Source of the DNA: an uncultured Prevotellaceae bacterium
Lineage (GTDB): Bacteria > Bacteroidota > Bacteroidia > Bacteroidales > Bacteroidaceae
Direction: 5' to 3'
Length of the DNA: 51,100 bases
Assembly (NCBI GenBank): GCA_900316985.1
Contig: ONFE01000008.1
Location: 1-51,100 of the forward strand
Position numbers and translations under genes: made by a program. Positions 6,664 to 14,400 of this stretch are shown here, one piece after another. Each line of letters starts with the position of its first letter. The stretch's first letter is position 1. Under the pieces are notes generated by a model. That model did not search any database, was not told where the DNA came from, and was given only the letters and a program-made list of their open reading frames with translations.

Positions 6664-8703
6664 CTATTTCTTTGTCTTCTGCTGTTTCTTCATAATGCTA
6701 TAGGCATTGAAGAGTCCCAGTTCGCCGGCTTTACTCAAGTCCTTGTTGCCCTCAGCCGTATTGCCGGCATACAAGCGGCAGAGGCCTCGGTTATAGTAGG
6801 CTTCCGCCAGATTGGGGTCTTGCTGGATAGCCTTGGTGAAATCGTCAATGGCATGGTTGTAGTCCTGACGGTGGGCGTAGAAAGTGGCCCGGTCGTAAAG
6901 GATGTAGGCATTATGGGGGCTACGCTTCAAGGCTTCGTTGAAATCATCCATGGCGCGGGCGTTCTTCAATTGAATATCCACTCCCTGGGAAGCAGAGAAC
7001 TCATTCATCATCACCTGGCAGACGGCCCGTTGCCAATAGCCCAACGAGGAAACGCTATCCAACTGGATATAGGCGGTAAGGTCGTTGATGGCGGCTTCCT
7101 GATTCTGAGTGGAAGCATAGGCGATGGCACGCTCCAGAAGGAGTCCCTTACTCTCACGCAAATCGCGGATGTCCTGAATCTGGTTGGTCAATGTATCTAT
7201 CAAAGCGAAATAGGCCTTCGATTCCTGCTCGTCGAGCGACTTCGTAGAACCACTGACATAGACACGATGGAGCGGACGCGGCTTGGTATTGAAACGCTCC
7301 ACCTCCTGATCGAAGGTCAGCACATCCTTCACGCCATTGGTATGACGCTGGTATGAAAGACAGAAGAGCGGCAGGAAATCATTCTCCACCTTGCGGTTCT
7401 GCACCCTTCCGCGATAAGCCGAGGCATACTCATGCTTCACCTCCTGTTCATCTTCCTCCACCAACTGGTTGTACTTGTCCATATCAATATCCGAGAGTTT
7501 GCGCACATCCTTTCGGTGTTGCTTGCTCCATCGGGGCTGATAGCCTAAGTGCTTGTCCTGTTGAGCCTTGAAGATACGGAACTCATCCATCTCTGCCTTA
7601 GCGGTCATGCCCAGGCGACGGTAGCAGGAAGCCCGGTAACTGAGACCTGTCCAGAAATTGGGGAATTGGTCGATAACCGTGGTATAGTCGCGGATGGCCC
7701 CCCGGAGATTACCCGTACGGTCGAGCAATAAAGCACGGTTGAAGATGGCCATGATATTCTTAGGCTCATTCTGGATGATGAAGTCGAAATCGTCGATGGC
7801 CCGGTTGTCATCACCCACCTGAACACGAAGCTGTCCGCGGTTGTAGTGAGCCAGGAAGTTATTGGGCTCCAGTTCGATGGCCTTGTCATAGTCGGCCATT
7901 GCCCCACGGAGATTATTGATGTTGTAGCGTGAAAGGGCACGGTTGATATAATAGCCAGCCACCGTCGGCTTCAGATGGATGGCTTTGGTAATCTGAGCAT
8001 CGGCATCCTTCCACTTCTTTCTACTCATGGAAATCATACCGCGCACCATCCATGCTTCACCGTCATACTCATCCAGCTCGAGGGCTTTATCCAAATGACT
8101 AGCCGCCCTGACCGTATCTTTCTGGCGGAGAGCAACTTCTGCCTTCAGCTGCCATGCCTTCGCATAGTTTTTCCAGCGGTTGGTCATGGAGTCGAGGTCG
8201 GCCGTGGCCCGATCATAATCCTTGTCTTCAATGCGGCAAAGCACACGGTTGTACCAAAGTCCCTGACTGGTAGGGTCATACTGGATACTACAGTCATAAT
8301 CGGCAATGGCTTCCTTGTATTTCTTCTGCCGGATGCGGCAAAGACCACGCAATTCGTATTGACCGGAAATATAAGGATTGAGGCGGATGGCTTCGGAACA
8401 ATCGTTCTCCGCTCCAATCCAGTCGTCGAGATAGAACTTGGCTACTCCGCGGAAGAACCATGGTTCATAAAGATAGGGTTTGGCCGTGATGACCTGATTG
8501 AAATACTGGATTGACAGCACATAGTCCTCATAATAGAGGGCAGCACGGCCGGCTGTCAATACACGATCTAAGTTGTATTGGGCAAATGAGAGGAGAGGAC
8601 AAAAGAGAAAAAGAAGACCCACCCCCCTACCCCTCCCTATATGGAGGGGAGTGATTAGTCTTATCATCAAATTCCTGAGCCTCATATCCTCAATACGAAT
8701 CAA
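6664..8703 (-). CDS. Secreted tetratricopeptide repeat protein
   Basis: A 679-residue protein made almost wholly of TPR units (W/Y-x-x-G/R-x3-Y-x-x-A-I-x-D-x-x-x-A-I-x-L-x-P pattern) from about residue 45 to 390 and again 560-670, with a non-repeat linker between. TPRs mediate protein-protein binding; the partner is unknown. A hydrophobic core LLFLFCPLLSFAQ marks an N-terminal signal peptide. The first possible start is a TTG at 8703; ATGs at 8685 and 8667 are more credible. Oddly, residues between these starts and the hydrophobic core (LITPLHIGRGRGVG) are translated from one arm of the GC-rich element at 8614-8751, so the present N-terminus looks as if it was created by that insertion. Confidence 0.85.
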   Translation of the reverse strand: MIRIEDMRLRNLMIRLITPLHIGRGRGVGLLFLFCPLLSFAQYNLDRVLTAGRAALYYEDYVLSIQYFNQVITAKPYLYEPWFFRGVAKFYLDDWIGAENDCSEAIRLNPYISGQYELRGLCRIRQKKYKEAIADYDCSIQYDPTSQGLWYNRVLCRIEDKDYDRATADLDSMTNRWKNYAKAWQLKAEVALRQKDTVRAASHLDKALELDEYDGEAWMVRGMISMSRKKWKDADAQITKAIHLKPTVAGYYINRALSRYNINNLRGAMADYDKAIELEPNNFLAHYNRGQLRVQVGDDNRAIDDFDFIIQNEPKNIMAIFNRALLLDRTGNLRGAIRDYTTVIDQFPNFWTGLSYRASCYRRLGMTAKAEMDEFRIFKAQQDKHLGYQPRWSKQHRKDVRKLSDIDMDKYNQLVEEDEQEVKHEYASAYRGRVQNRKVENDFLPLFCLSYQRHTNGVKDVLTFDQEVERFNTKPRPLHRVYVSGSTKSLDEQESKAYFALIDTLTNQIQDIRDLRESKGLLLERAIAYASTQNQEAAINDLTAYIQLDSVSSLGYWQRAVCQVMMNEFSASQGVDIQLKNARAMDDFNEALKRSPHNAYILYDRATFYAHRQDYNHAIDDFTKAIQQDPNLAEAYYNRGLCRLYAGNTAEGNKDLSKAGELGLFNAYSIMKKQQKTKK

Positions 8704-8751
8704 TAATCATCATGTAATCACGCCCCGCCCTATAGGGAGGGGGCGGGTCTT
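8614..8751. mobile_element. MITE-like GC-rich element with terminal inverted arms
   Basis: The left arm (8614-8657) and right arm (8715-8751) are imperfect inverted copies. Both begin AAGACCC-(A/G)-CCCCC and contain the palindrome CTCCCTATA-GGGGAG or a close variant, and both end GTGATTA towards the centre. About 57 bp of unrelated sequence lies between them. The right arm starts directly after the def stop codon. The left arm is translated as part of the TPR protein. There is no transposase, so this is a non-autonomous or REP-like element by appearance. Confidence 0.65.
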
Positions 8752-8752
8752 A

Positions 8753-9316
8753 TTATCTTCGCAAGGGCTTTGTACGATAACTGCAACGGTATTTGCCGAG
8801 AGTCATCGCCTTCAGCTTATTCTTAATCAGCTGGCGGCGCAATGGGCTGATACGGTCAATGAACATCTTGGCGTCCAGATGGTCGAATTCATGTTGCATC
8901 ACACGGGCCAGATAACCGTCAATCCACTCATCGTGCTCCGAGCCGTCAGGTTCCATCCATCTGGCATGGATACGCGTGGGGCGCTGCACCTTTTCATGGA
9001 TACCAGGCAGGGAAAGGCAGCCTTCCTCCATATTATCCTGGGGCGCCTCTTCGTCGTATTCCAAGATATGCGGATTGATAAATACTTTCTTAAAACCTTT
9101 GTATTCAGGCAAATCCTCAGAAATCAAATCAAGGTCGATAACGACCAGGCGGATATTCTTGCCAATCTGCGGAGCCGCCAGTCCGATGCCTTCACTTGAA
9201 GCCAGCGTCTCCCACATGTTTTCAATCAACTGCGTGAGTTCAGGATAATCGAGGGTGATATCCTCACTGACCTTCCTCAAGCAGGGCTGTCCATATATAA
9301 ATATAGGTAATATCAC
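8753..9316 (-). CDS. def: Peptide deformylase
   Basis: A 187-residue enzyme that removes the formyl group from nascent proteins using a metal ion. All three signatures are present: G-I-G-L-A-A-P-Q-I-G (about 42-51), E-E-G-C-L-S-L-P-G (about 96-104, Cys metal ligand) and Q-H-E-F-D-H-L-D (about 139-146, His ligands and catalytic Glu). The start is a GTG at 9314-9316, giving M-I-L-P-I-F-I-Y-G-Q-P, the usual N-terminus. The last residues (KPLRR) extend slightly beyond the normal end, and the stop abuts the GC-rich element, whose insertion may have altered the 3' end. ruvX lies just upstream. Confidence 0.95.
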   Translation of the reverse strand: MILPIFIYGQPCLRKVSEDITLDYPELTQLIENMWETLASSEGIGLAAPQIGKNIRLVVIDLDLISEDLPEYKGFKKVFINPHILEYDEEAPQDNMEEGCLSLPGIHEKVQRPTRIHARWMEPDGSEHDEWIDGYLARVMQHEFDHLDAKMFIDRISPLRRQLIKNKLKAMTLGKYRCSYRTKPLRR

Positions 9317-9318
9317 TA

Positions 9319-9346
9319 TGAATTAAGAATTAAGAGTTTAGAATTA
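9319..9346. repeat. Heptad array between ruvX and def
   Basis: Units TGAATTA, AGAATTA, AGAGTTT and AGAATTA on the plus strand. On the minus strand the array begins with the ruvX TAA and repeats TAATTCT, so a stop recurs in several frames before the def GTG start. Confidence 0.75.
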
Positions 9347-9760
9347 CTTCCTCCTGCTTTCCAGATAGCTCTGGAGGATGATGGTGGCGGAGATTTCATC
9401 AACGAGCGCCTTATCCTGACGGGCTTTCTTCTTCAAGCCGCCTTCGAGCATGGCCCGGTGAGCAAGCACGGAGGTAAAACGTTCATCCACATACTCGATG
9501 GGCACGGAGGGCTGCGCCTTTCGCCAACGGTTTACGAATTGCTCCACACGGGCAAGATTCTCACTTGGCTGTCCGTTGGGCTGAATAGGCTTTCCGATAA
9601 CGATACGCTCCACCGATTCCTTTGCCATATAGGCCACCAGATAATCGTAGAGTGTAGAAGTAGAAACAGTCGCCAATCCTCCAGCAATAATCTGCAGAGG
9701 ATCGGTGACTGCTAGTCCTGTACGTCGTTTACCGTAATCTATTGAAAGTATTCGCGGCAC
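9344..9760 (-). CDS. ruvX: Putative pre-16S rRNA nuclease / Holliday junction resolvase YqgF
   Basis: A 138-residue protein of the RNase H-like YqgF family, normal length. It shows SIDYGKRRTGLAVTDPL at the N-terminus (first catalytic Asp), VERIVIGKPIQPNGQPSE in the middle, and VDERFTSVLAHRAMLEGG then DKALVDEISATIILQSYLE at the end (remaining acidic residues). In E. coli the protein processes the 5' end of 16S rRNA; a junction-resolving role has also been proposed. It sits 6 bp downstream of the SPOR protein and just upstream of def, consistent with one transcript. Confidence 0.93.
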   Translation of the reverse strand: MPRILSIDYGKRRTGLAVTDPLQIIAGGLATVSTSTLYDYLVAYMAKESVERIVIGKPIQPNGQPSENLARVEQFVNRWRKAQPSVPIEYVDERFTSVLAHRAMLEGGLKKKARQDKALVDEISATIILQSYLESRRK

Positions 9761-9766
9761 TTTGGC

Positions 9767-10270
9767 TTACTGCTGGTTATAGAGCAGCCAAGCATCGGGA
9801 TACTTACCGGCCTTGAAGTCGTTGCGGCTGCGCACGGCACTGGCCTTATCGTCGTAGGTAGAAGCCACCACGCGATACATGTTGCGGGCGCTATTGAAAA
9901 CAATCTGTGCATCATAGCCTGCATTTCTCAGTGTCTGCTGAAGACCCTCGGCATTTGCCTTTACAGAGAAAGAACCCACCACAACGCTGAAATTACGGAG
10001 GCCAGAACCATTGATGAGTTGAACACTCTCCTGACGAACCACGGCATTGTCAACATTATCGACAACGGTTGTCTCGGTGGAAGGACGAGTCACCACGGGA
10101 GCCACAACGGTCGTCTCAGTACCTGTGTTCGTGGGCTGCTCAATAACGGTGTTAGTCTCCTGAGCCTTGGCTTTCTCATAAGCCTTGCGATAAGCGCTCT
10201 CTGAAGATTTGCAACTTGTGAATGCGAGTGCGACAGCCAAACCTGCGCATAAAACCATATACTTCTTCAT
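9767..10270 (-). CDS. SPOR-domain lipoprotein
   Basis: A 167-residue protein. The N-terminus MKKYMVLCAGLAVALAFTSCKSS is a lipoprotein signal with the lipidated Cys at residue 20. A Thr/Val-rich linker (about 35-85) follows, then a SPOR domain (about 90-167: NFSVVVGSFSVKANAEGLQQTLRNAGYDAQIV). SPOR domains bind denuded peptidoglycan glycan strands at division sites, so this is probably an envelope or division-associated protein. It is followed at 6 bp by ruvX. A weak TAACTTCG box lies upstream; no strong promoter is evident. Confidence 0.88.
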   Translation of the reverse strand: MKKYMVLCAGLAVALAFTSCKSSESAYRKAYEKAKAQETNTVIEQPTNTGTETTVVAPVVTRPSTETTVVDNVDNAVVRQESVQLINGSGLRNFSVVVGSFSVKANAEGLQQTLRNAGYDAQIVFNSARNMYRVVASTYDDKASAVRSRNDFKAGKYPDAWLLYNQQ

Positions 10271-10402
10271 ATTTGCAATATAATTTGATGAATTTGTTTA
10301 TAAAATTTGTGCGAAGTTACATAAATTCGAGCGAAAACAAGTCAATTTTGTGCATAAAGTTTGTTAAATGCCGCAAATACATAGTTTTTAACGGAAGAAA
10401 TG

Positions 10403-10433
10403 TTTGGGATTAGGGAAAAAATGTGTAACTTTG
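10403..10433 (+). promoter_or_regulatory. Promoter of the ytxH trio
   Basis: TTTG at 10403-10406, 19 bp spacer, TAACTTTG at 10426-10433. Both boxes match the Bacteroidetes consensus exactly. The leader is about 40 nt. Confidence 0.85.
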
Positions 10434-10480
10434 CTTATTGATTATATGAAAATCATATTAACTATTAAATATTTAGGATT

Positions 10481-10699
10481 ATGAAAACATTAGGTTACAT
10501 TGGCGCATTCCTCGGCGGTGCTATCGCCGGCGCAGCTCTCGGCATCCTCATGGCTCCCGAGAAAGGACAGGACACTCGTGAGAAGATTACTGACGCTATC
10601 GACGACTTCTGCAAGAAGCACAACATCAACCTCACCAAGAAAGAAATCGGCGACCTGGCTGACGACATCAAGGAGGCTGCTGCTGAAATCGCAGAGTAA
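10481..10699 (+). CDS. YtxH domain protein
   Basis: A 72-residue protein. A Gly/Ala-rich membrane segment (GYIGAFLGGAIAGAALGILMAP, residues 4-25) is followed by E-K-G-x-x-T-R-E-K-I and an amphipathic helix, the layout of the YtxH family (PF12732). Family members are small stress-related membrane-associated proteins of unclear mechanism. It is the first gene of a three-gene plus-strand operon with a holin-like membrane protein and a short helical protein. A perfect promoter lies upstream and a heptad array follows its stop codon. Confidence 0.85.
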   Translation: MKTLGYIGAFLGGAIAGAALGILMAPEKGQDTREKITDAIDDFCKKHNINLTKKEIGDLADDIKEAAAEIAE

Positions 10700-10735
10700 G
10701 TTTTTAGCTGGTAGGTTAAAGGTTAAAGTTTAGAG
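10693..10735. repeat. Heptad array at the ytxH stop codon
   Basis: From the stop codon onwards the plus strand reads in 7-mers GAGTAAG, TTTTTAG, CTGGTAG, GTTAAAG, GTTAAAG, TTTAGAG. Most units carry TAA or TAG. Confidence 0.75.
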
Positions 10736-10743
10736 AAAATATT

Positions 10744-11094
10744 TTGTTTTCCAACGACCAGAATATAGAGACTATCGGTCAACTCGTGGAGTTGATCCGT
10801 CATTACATCGGGTTGCAGAATGAATATCTGCGACTGGATGTTATAGAAAAGGTGGTGAGGCTCATCACGGCCCTTGTAATGGCAGCCGTGGTGTTCCTCA
10901 TCGTCATCATCATCCTGATTTACCTTTCTTTCGCTGCTGCCTATGCCATGGCGCCCAGTCTGGGACATCCGGCAGCCTTCTGCATCGTAGCCGGTTTCTA
11001 CATCATCGTTTTCCTGCTGTTTATGGCTTTCCGTAAATCGTGGGTGGAGAAGCCGCTGGTCAGATTCCTTGCCAGCCTGCTGATGGAGAAGTGA
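10744..11094 (+). CDS. Holin-like phage_holin_3_6 family membrane protein
   Basis: A 116-residue protein with two membrane spans (about 44-70 and 78-100: LVMAAVVFLIVIIILIYLSF and AAFCIVAGFYIIVFLLFMAF), an N-terminal amphipathic helix and a short basic C-terminal end. This is the layout of the PF07332 family, which accompanies YtxH-type proteins in many bacteria despite its phage-derived name. The start is TTG at 10744; no ATG in frame lies nearby. It is probably a membrane partner of the flanking small proteins. A heptad-like array starts at its stop. Confidence 0.8.
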   Translation: MFSNDQNIETIGQLVELIRHYIGLQNEYLRLDVIEKVVRLITALVMAAVVFLIVIIILIYLSFAAAYAMAPSLGHPAAFCIVAGFYIIVFLLFMAFRKSWVEKPLVRFLASLLMEK

Positions 11095-11137
11095 TTTTTG
11101 AAAGATGAAGAAGGATGCCTAGGACTTAGAGATTAGA
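11086..11137. repeat. Heptad array after the holin-like gene
   Basis: Starting at the stop codon, units GAAGTGA, TTTTTGA, AAGATGA and, after a short break, CCTAGGA, CTTAGAG, ATTAGAG. Stops recur in all frames before the next ATG at 11142. Confidence 0.65.
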
Positions 11138-11141
11138 GCAT

Positions 11142-11399
11142 ATGACTGAAAACGAACTGATAAACGGTCCCACCTACACTACCCTGCGTTCCATCGAAGA
11201 CCGCAAGGCGCAGCTGCTGAAGGAAATCCGCAAGGACAGCGTGCAGATGAACAAGTTGCGCCAACAACTCTTTGAGAAGCCGAAGATGCCCTCAAAGAAA
11301 AGCGGCTTTATGCCCAGCAAGTTGGTGAACAACGGTGCATCAGTACTCGATGGCCTGCTGCTAGTCTGGAAGCTCTACCGGAAATTTAAGAGGAAGTGA
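11142..11399 (+). CDS. Short helical protein, third gene of the ytxH operon
   Basis: An 85-residue protein, not recognised as a named family. Residues 10-50 are predicted helical and highly charged (RSIEDRKAQLLKEIRKDSVQMNKLRQQLF), suggesting a coiled coil. The rest is basic with a weakly hydrophobic segment (VLDGLLLVWKLYRKFKRK). Short proteins of this look often follow YtxH and PF07332 genes, which supports a shared membrane-associated role. The start ATG lies 47 bp after the preceding stop. Confidence 0.7.
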   Translation: MTENELINGPTYTTLRSIEDRKAQLLKEIRKDSVQMNKLRQQLFEKPKMPSKKSGFMPSKLVNNGASVLDGLLLVWKLYRKFKRK

Positions 11400-11437
11400 A
11401 AGACTTTAAGGACTTTAAAGACCTTAAGCTTTTTAAG
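11399..11437. repeat. 9-bp tandem array after the ytxH operon
   Basis: Units AAAGACTTT, AAGGACTTT, AAAGACCTT and AAGCTTTTT follow the stop codon. This is the same 9-mer family as the array at 30640-30682. Confidence 0.75.
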
Positions 11438-11440
11438 CAC

Positions 11441-11504
11441 AAAAAAAAGGAGTACCGCCGTACTCCAACCTTGTTAACCTTAAATCTAATACTATGAAAA
11501 ACAC
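11441..11504 (-). ncRNA. Candidate small RNA with its own promoter and terminator
   Basis: On the minus strand a perfect Bacteroidetes promoter (TTTG at 11536-11539, 19 bp, TAAATTTG at 11509-11516) points to a start near 11502-11505. About 40 nt later a perfect 7-bp stem (GGAGTAC, loop of 4, GTACTCC, 11449-11466) is followed by eight U residues. The transcript would be about 60-65 nt. It lies in a gene-free gap between convergent genes and contains no usable ORF beyond a few codons. I have the impression that similar stretches recur between genes in other Bacteroidales, but cannot check this here. Confidence 0.7.
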
Positions 11505-11508
11505 AGTG

Positions 11509-11539
11509 CAAATTTACGAATTATTTCCGTTTACGCAAA
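11509..11539 (-). promoter_or_regulatory. Promoter of the candidate small RNA
   Basis: Minus strand: TTTG (11536-11539), 19 bp, TAAATTTG (11509-11516). An exact consensus match that faces no protein-coding gene within 1 kb. Confidence 0.8.
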
Positions 11540-11614
11540 CAATTCCAACTTCACATCCGTAATAATTAATTAAAATTAACTAAAAATCAGAGATTCCCGT
11601 ATCTATTTGGCGGT

Positions 11615-12385
11615 TTAGTCTTCAATCTCCACAACCTGCCCATCATAAGCCAGCTGAATATCAGGAGGCAGTTGTGAATTGACTTCAGCATGAAGTCCTA
11701 TGTCATGACAGGAATGGATCAGCCACGTTTGTCTTGCCCCTACCCTTCGGGCAAATGCCACCGCATCATCCACATTCTGATGGGCATGATGATCCGGCTT
11801 ATAACGGAGGGCATTCACCACCAGCACCTTTACGCCTTCAAGCAATGCCACATCCTCATCAGCCATCTGCTTCATATCCGTGATATAGGCCAATGGCCCG
11901 ATACGATAGCCAAGGATGGGAAGTTTGCCATGCATTACTCTGACAGGAAGTACCTCCAATTCACCGTTCACCAATAGCGGATGGTGCGGCTGAATAGTAT
12001 GAAGAACGATGGCAGGTGCCCCGGGGTAACGATTCTCTGCAAAGCAATAAGGAACGGTCTGCATCAGCGCACGGCTGGTCAGGTCATCGGCATAGACATT
12101 CACTTCACCAAACTGACAGAAAGGCCGCAAATCGTCGATGCCACCACAATGGTCGTAATGGATATGAGTGAGCAAGACGGCATCTATCTTCCGAAAAGGC
12201 TGACTGAGCATCTGCTGGCGGAAATCCGGGCCCGTATCAATCAGGATACGTGTACTTTTGGTTTCTATCAGTGCAGAACAACGCAACCGCTTGTCATGAG
12301 GGTCTGTACTCCGACAAGTCCGGCAGGTGCAACCAATAGCGGGCACGCCTACAGATGTTCCCGTTCCCAGAAAAGTCAACTTCAT
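11615..12385 (-). CDS. MBL-fold metallohydrolase, PhnP-like
   Basis: A 256-residue metallo-beta-lactamase-fold hydrolase. The N-terminus KLTFLGTGTSVGVPAIGCTCRTC has the Cys cluster typical of PhnP-like phosphodiesterases. The metal-binding T-H-I-H-Y-D-H motif is near 73-79, further ligands lie at about 150 (MHGKLPILGYRIG) and 169 (YITDMK), and the last His is in the LIHSCHD segment near 225. PhnP hydrolyses cyclic ribose phosphates; the substrate here is unknown and other phosphodiester substrates are possible. It follows murB by 3 bp, so the two genes are probably translated from one message. Confidence 0.85.
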   Translation of the reverse strand: MKLTFLGTGTSVGVPAIGCTCRTCRSTDPHDKRLRCSALIETKSTRILIDTGPDFRQQMLSQPFRKIDAVLLTHIHYDHCGGIDDLRPFCQFGEVNVYADDLTSRALMQTVPYCFAENRYPGAPAIVLHTIQPHHPLLVNGELEVLPVRVMHGKLPILGYRIGPLAYITDMKQMADEDVALLEGVKVLVVNALRYKPDHHAHQNVDDAVAFARRVGARQTWLIHSCHDIGLHAEVNSQLPPDIQLAYDGQVVEIED

Positions 12386-12388
12386 ATG

Positions 12389-13408
12389 CTAAACGATATT
12401 CACCTCTGGCTGGATTTCGATGCCAAAGCGATTGTAGACATCCATCCTGATCTGTTCACAAAGATGCACAATCTCGTCACCCGTAGCACCACCCTTGTTA
12501 ACCAGAACCAAAGCCTGACGGTCGTGCACACCGGCACGTCCGAGTGTCTTTCCTTTCCAACCACATTGGTCAATCATCCATCCGGCAGGAATCTTCTCGT
12601 GTTCCTCGTCGATGGTGTAATGCGGCATGTTGGGATACAGAGCAGCGAGCCTTTCATATTTCTGACGGGTCACCACGGGATTCATGAAGAAACTACCTGC
12701 GTTTCCTTCGAACTTGGGGTCAGGCAATTTGGCATTGCGGATATCGATAATAACCTGACGTAACTGGGCTGCCGTGGGTTTTTGTTGATATCCCTTTGCC
12801 TCCAATTCAGTACGGATATTGCCGTAGTCAAGATGCGGTTCGAAAGTGAGCGACAAACGGTAAGTGACATGTGTGATGAAGAAATGATCACGCCAGTCCT
12901 GCTTAAAACGGCTCTGGCGATAACTATACCGGCATTCCTCATTGGTAAACAGATGCAGATTACCCGTTGCTATCTCCACGGCCTCCACCTGTACAATCAG
13001 ATCCTTGGCTTCCACTCCATAGGCACCGATATTCTGAACGGCAGAGGCACCGACGTCGCCTGGTATCAGACTCAGGTTCTCTGCGCCATACCAACCACGG
13101 CTCACACAGAGATCCACGATATCGTCCCAGGTCTCGCCGCTACCACAACGCAACAACACATGGCCGTCACCTGTCTCACGGGCTTCAGTTCCCATAATAG
13201 CCGAATGAATCACCGTTCCTTGGAAATCCTTGGTCAGCAACAGGTTGCTACCACCTCCCAAGAGCATCAGCGGTGCATCTTCACCTCGGAGCGTGGGCAA
13301 TACATCCTGTGCCTCATCCACGGACGAGAATTCCAGGAAACGCCTGCATTTAGCTTCAATCCCAAATGTATTGTGCGCCTTTAAACTATAATCTCTTACG
13401 TCTTTCAA
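12389..13408 (-). CDS. murB: UDP-N-acetylenolpyruvoylglucosamine reductase
   Basis: A 339-residue flavoenzyme that reduces the enolpyruvyl group to lactyl in UDP-MurNAc synthesis, a cytoplasmic step of peptidoglycan formation. The FAD-binding region includes LLGGGSNLLL (about 50-59) and SLIPGDVGASAVQNIGAYG (about 114-132). The catalytic Ser segment is NAGSFFMNPVV (about 241), and the terminal Glu is in IEIQPEVNIV. The length is in the E. coli-like (type I) range. The downstream MBL-fold gene starts 3 bp after its stop. Confidence 0.96.
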   Translation of the reverse strand: MKDVRDYSLKAHNTFGIEAKCRRFLEFSSVDEAQDVLPTLRGEDAPLMLLGGGSNLLLTKDFQGTVIHSAIMGTEARETGDGHVLLRCGSGETWDDIVDLCVSRGWYGAENLSLIPGDVGASAVQNIGAYGVEAKDLIVQVEAVEIATGNLHLFTNEECRYSYRQSRFKQDWRDHFFITHVTYRLSLTFEPHLDYGNIRTELEAKGYQQKPTAAQLRQVIIDIRNAKLPDPKFEGNAGSFFMNPVVTRQKYERLAALYPNMPHYTIDEEHEKIPAGWMIDQCGWKGKTLGRAGVHDRQALVLVNKGGATGDEIVHLCEQIRMDVYNRFGIEIQPEVNIV

Positions 13409-13448
13409 ATCCTAAATAGTATCTCCTTAAAAACTTCACCTTCAACAA

Positions 13449-14300
13449 TCACTCTACCAGTCCGGTCAGTTTCCACTCACCGCCGATAGCCTTGAAAGTC
13501 ATTTGCAATTCCTGTCCGTTGGCAATGCCGCGAAGCAGGAATATTTTCTGGGTGCTTTCCTTATATTCCTGACCGTAGATAATATTATAGATGAGGTCAC
13601 GGGGAAGATCCGTGGGCCCTACATCCGGCCATTGTTCCGGAAGCAAGTCTCCTGTAATAGTTTCGAAATCATCGTCAGGGTCAGGTCCCGTAAAGGCAAT
13701 GGGGTTGCTCAGGCTCTTTATCTGGAAAGCAGTATCAGTGGCAAAGCGCTGATAGAATTTCAAGAAAGAGGAATTGTTGTTCTGAACCATCGCACTATTA
13801 TCAATGGAGGTCAACATCCACACTCCGTCCTTTCTGTCAAAATTGTATTTTTTCACATGCTGTTCCTGGAGGTTGATTTTCTCCACAACGACATGATTGA
13901 TGCTTGTATCCTTTGAGAGATTCAGCTGTTTGCGGTTGTCAAGAATCAAGGTATAAAAACCCTGAGGCATGAAGAAACGCTCCATCTGCCATTGCGACTT
14001 CGTCATCTGTACGGTCTTTCCGTCTTTCACCACTGGCAACGGGAACTTTATGCGCTTCATCTGCAACTTGCGGTTGCCGGCAAAATTGAAGAAAAAGTCA
14101 TCGAAGAGTTCATCGACGGCCTTTGAAATAGGCGCATCATCAATCAAATCTTCAAGTGAATCTACAGCCGTGGTGTCGGCAATTGTGTCCGTGACGGCAG
14201 TGGTGTCGGCAGCCACAGCTTTCTTCTTGTCAGTGCAGCCTGTTGTCCATATCATCATCGACATACAGACCATCAATACGATTATTGCACTCTTTCTCAT
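13449..14300 (-). CDS. Lipoprotein resembling the DUF4348 family
   Basis: A 283-residue protein. The N-terminus MRKSAIIVLMVCMSMMIWTTGCTDKKK has a lipobox with Cys at 22, followed by an Ala/Thr/Asp-rich linker (about 30-60). The folded part runs from about 65 (DELFDDFFFNFAGNRKLQMKRIKFPLPV) to the end and resembles DUF4348 proteins of Bacteroides and Prevotella, of unknown function. A TAATTTTG box lies on the minus strand at 14335-14342, about 35 bp upstream. It is probably anchored to the periplasmic face of a membrane. Confidence 0.7.
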   Translation of the reverse strand: MRKSAIIVLMVCMSMMIWTTGCTDKKKAVAADTTAVTDTIADTTAVDSLEDLIDDAPISKAVDELFDDFFFNFAGNRKLQMKRIKFPLPVVKDGKTVQMTKSQWQMERFFMPQGFYTLILDNRKQLNLSKDTSINHVVVEKINLQEQHVKKYNFDRKDGVWMLTSIDNSAMVQNNNSSFLKFYQRFATDTAFQIKSLSNPIAFTGPDPDDDFETITGDLLPEQWPDVGPTDLPRDLIYNIIYGQEYKESTQKIFLLRGIANGQELQMTFKAIGGEWKLTGLVE

Positions 14301-14400
14301 CAGTAATACGATTATTCTCTCAAAAACTACGGTGCAAAATTACAAATTATTATCAATATAAAAGCAGATTTAAGGAATTAATTTTGAAAAATATATAACT

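Noticed and set aside
11399-11437. 9-bp array as an all-frame translation stop
   Set aside because: A period of 9 keeps stops in a single frame, so this array does not fit the stop hypothesis made for the 7- and 8-bp arrays.
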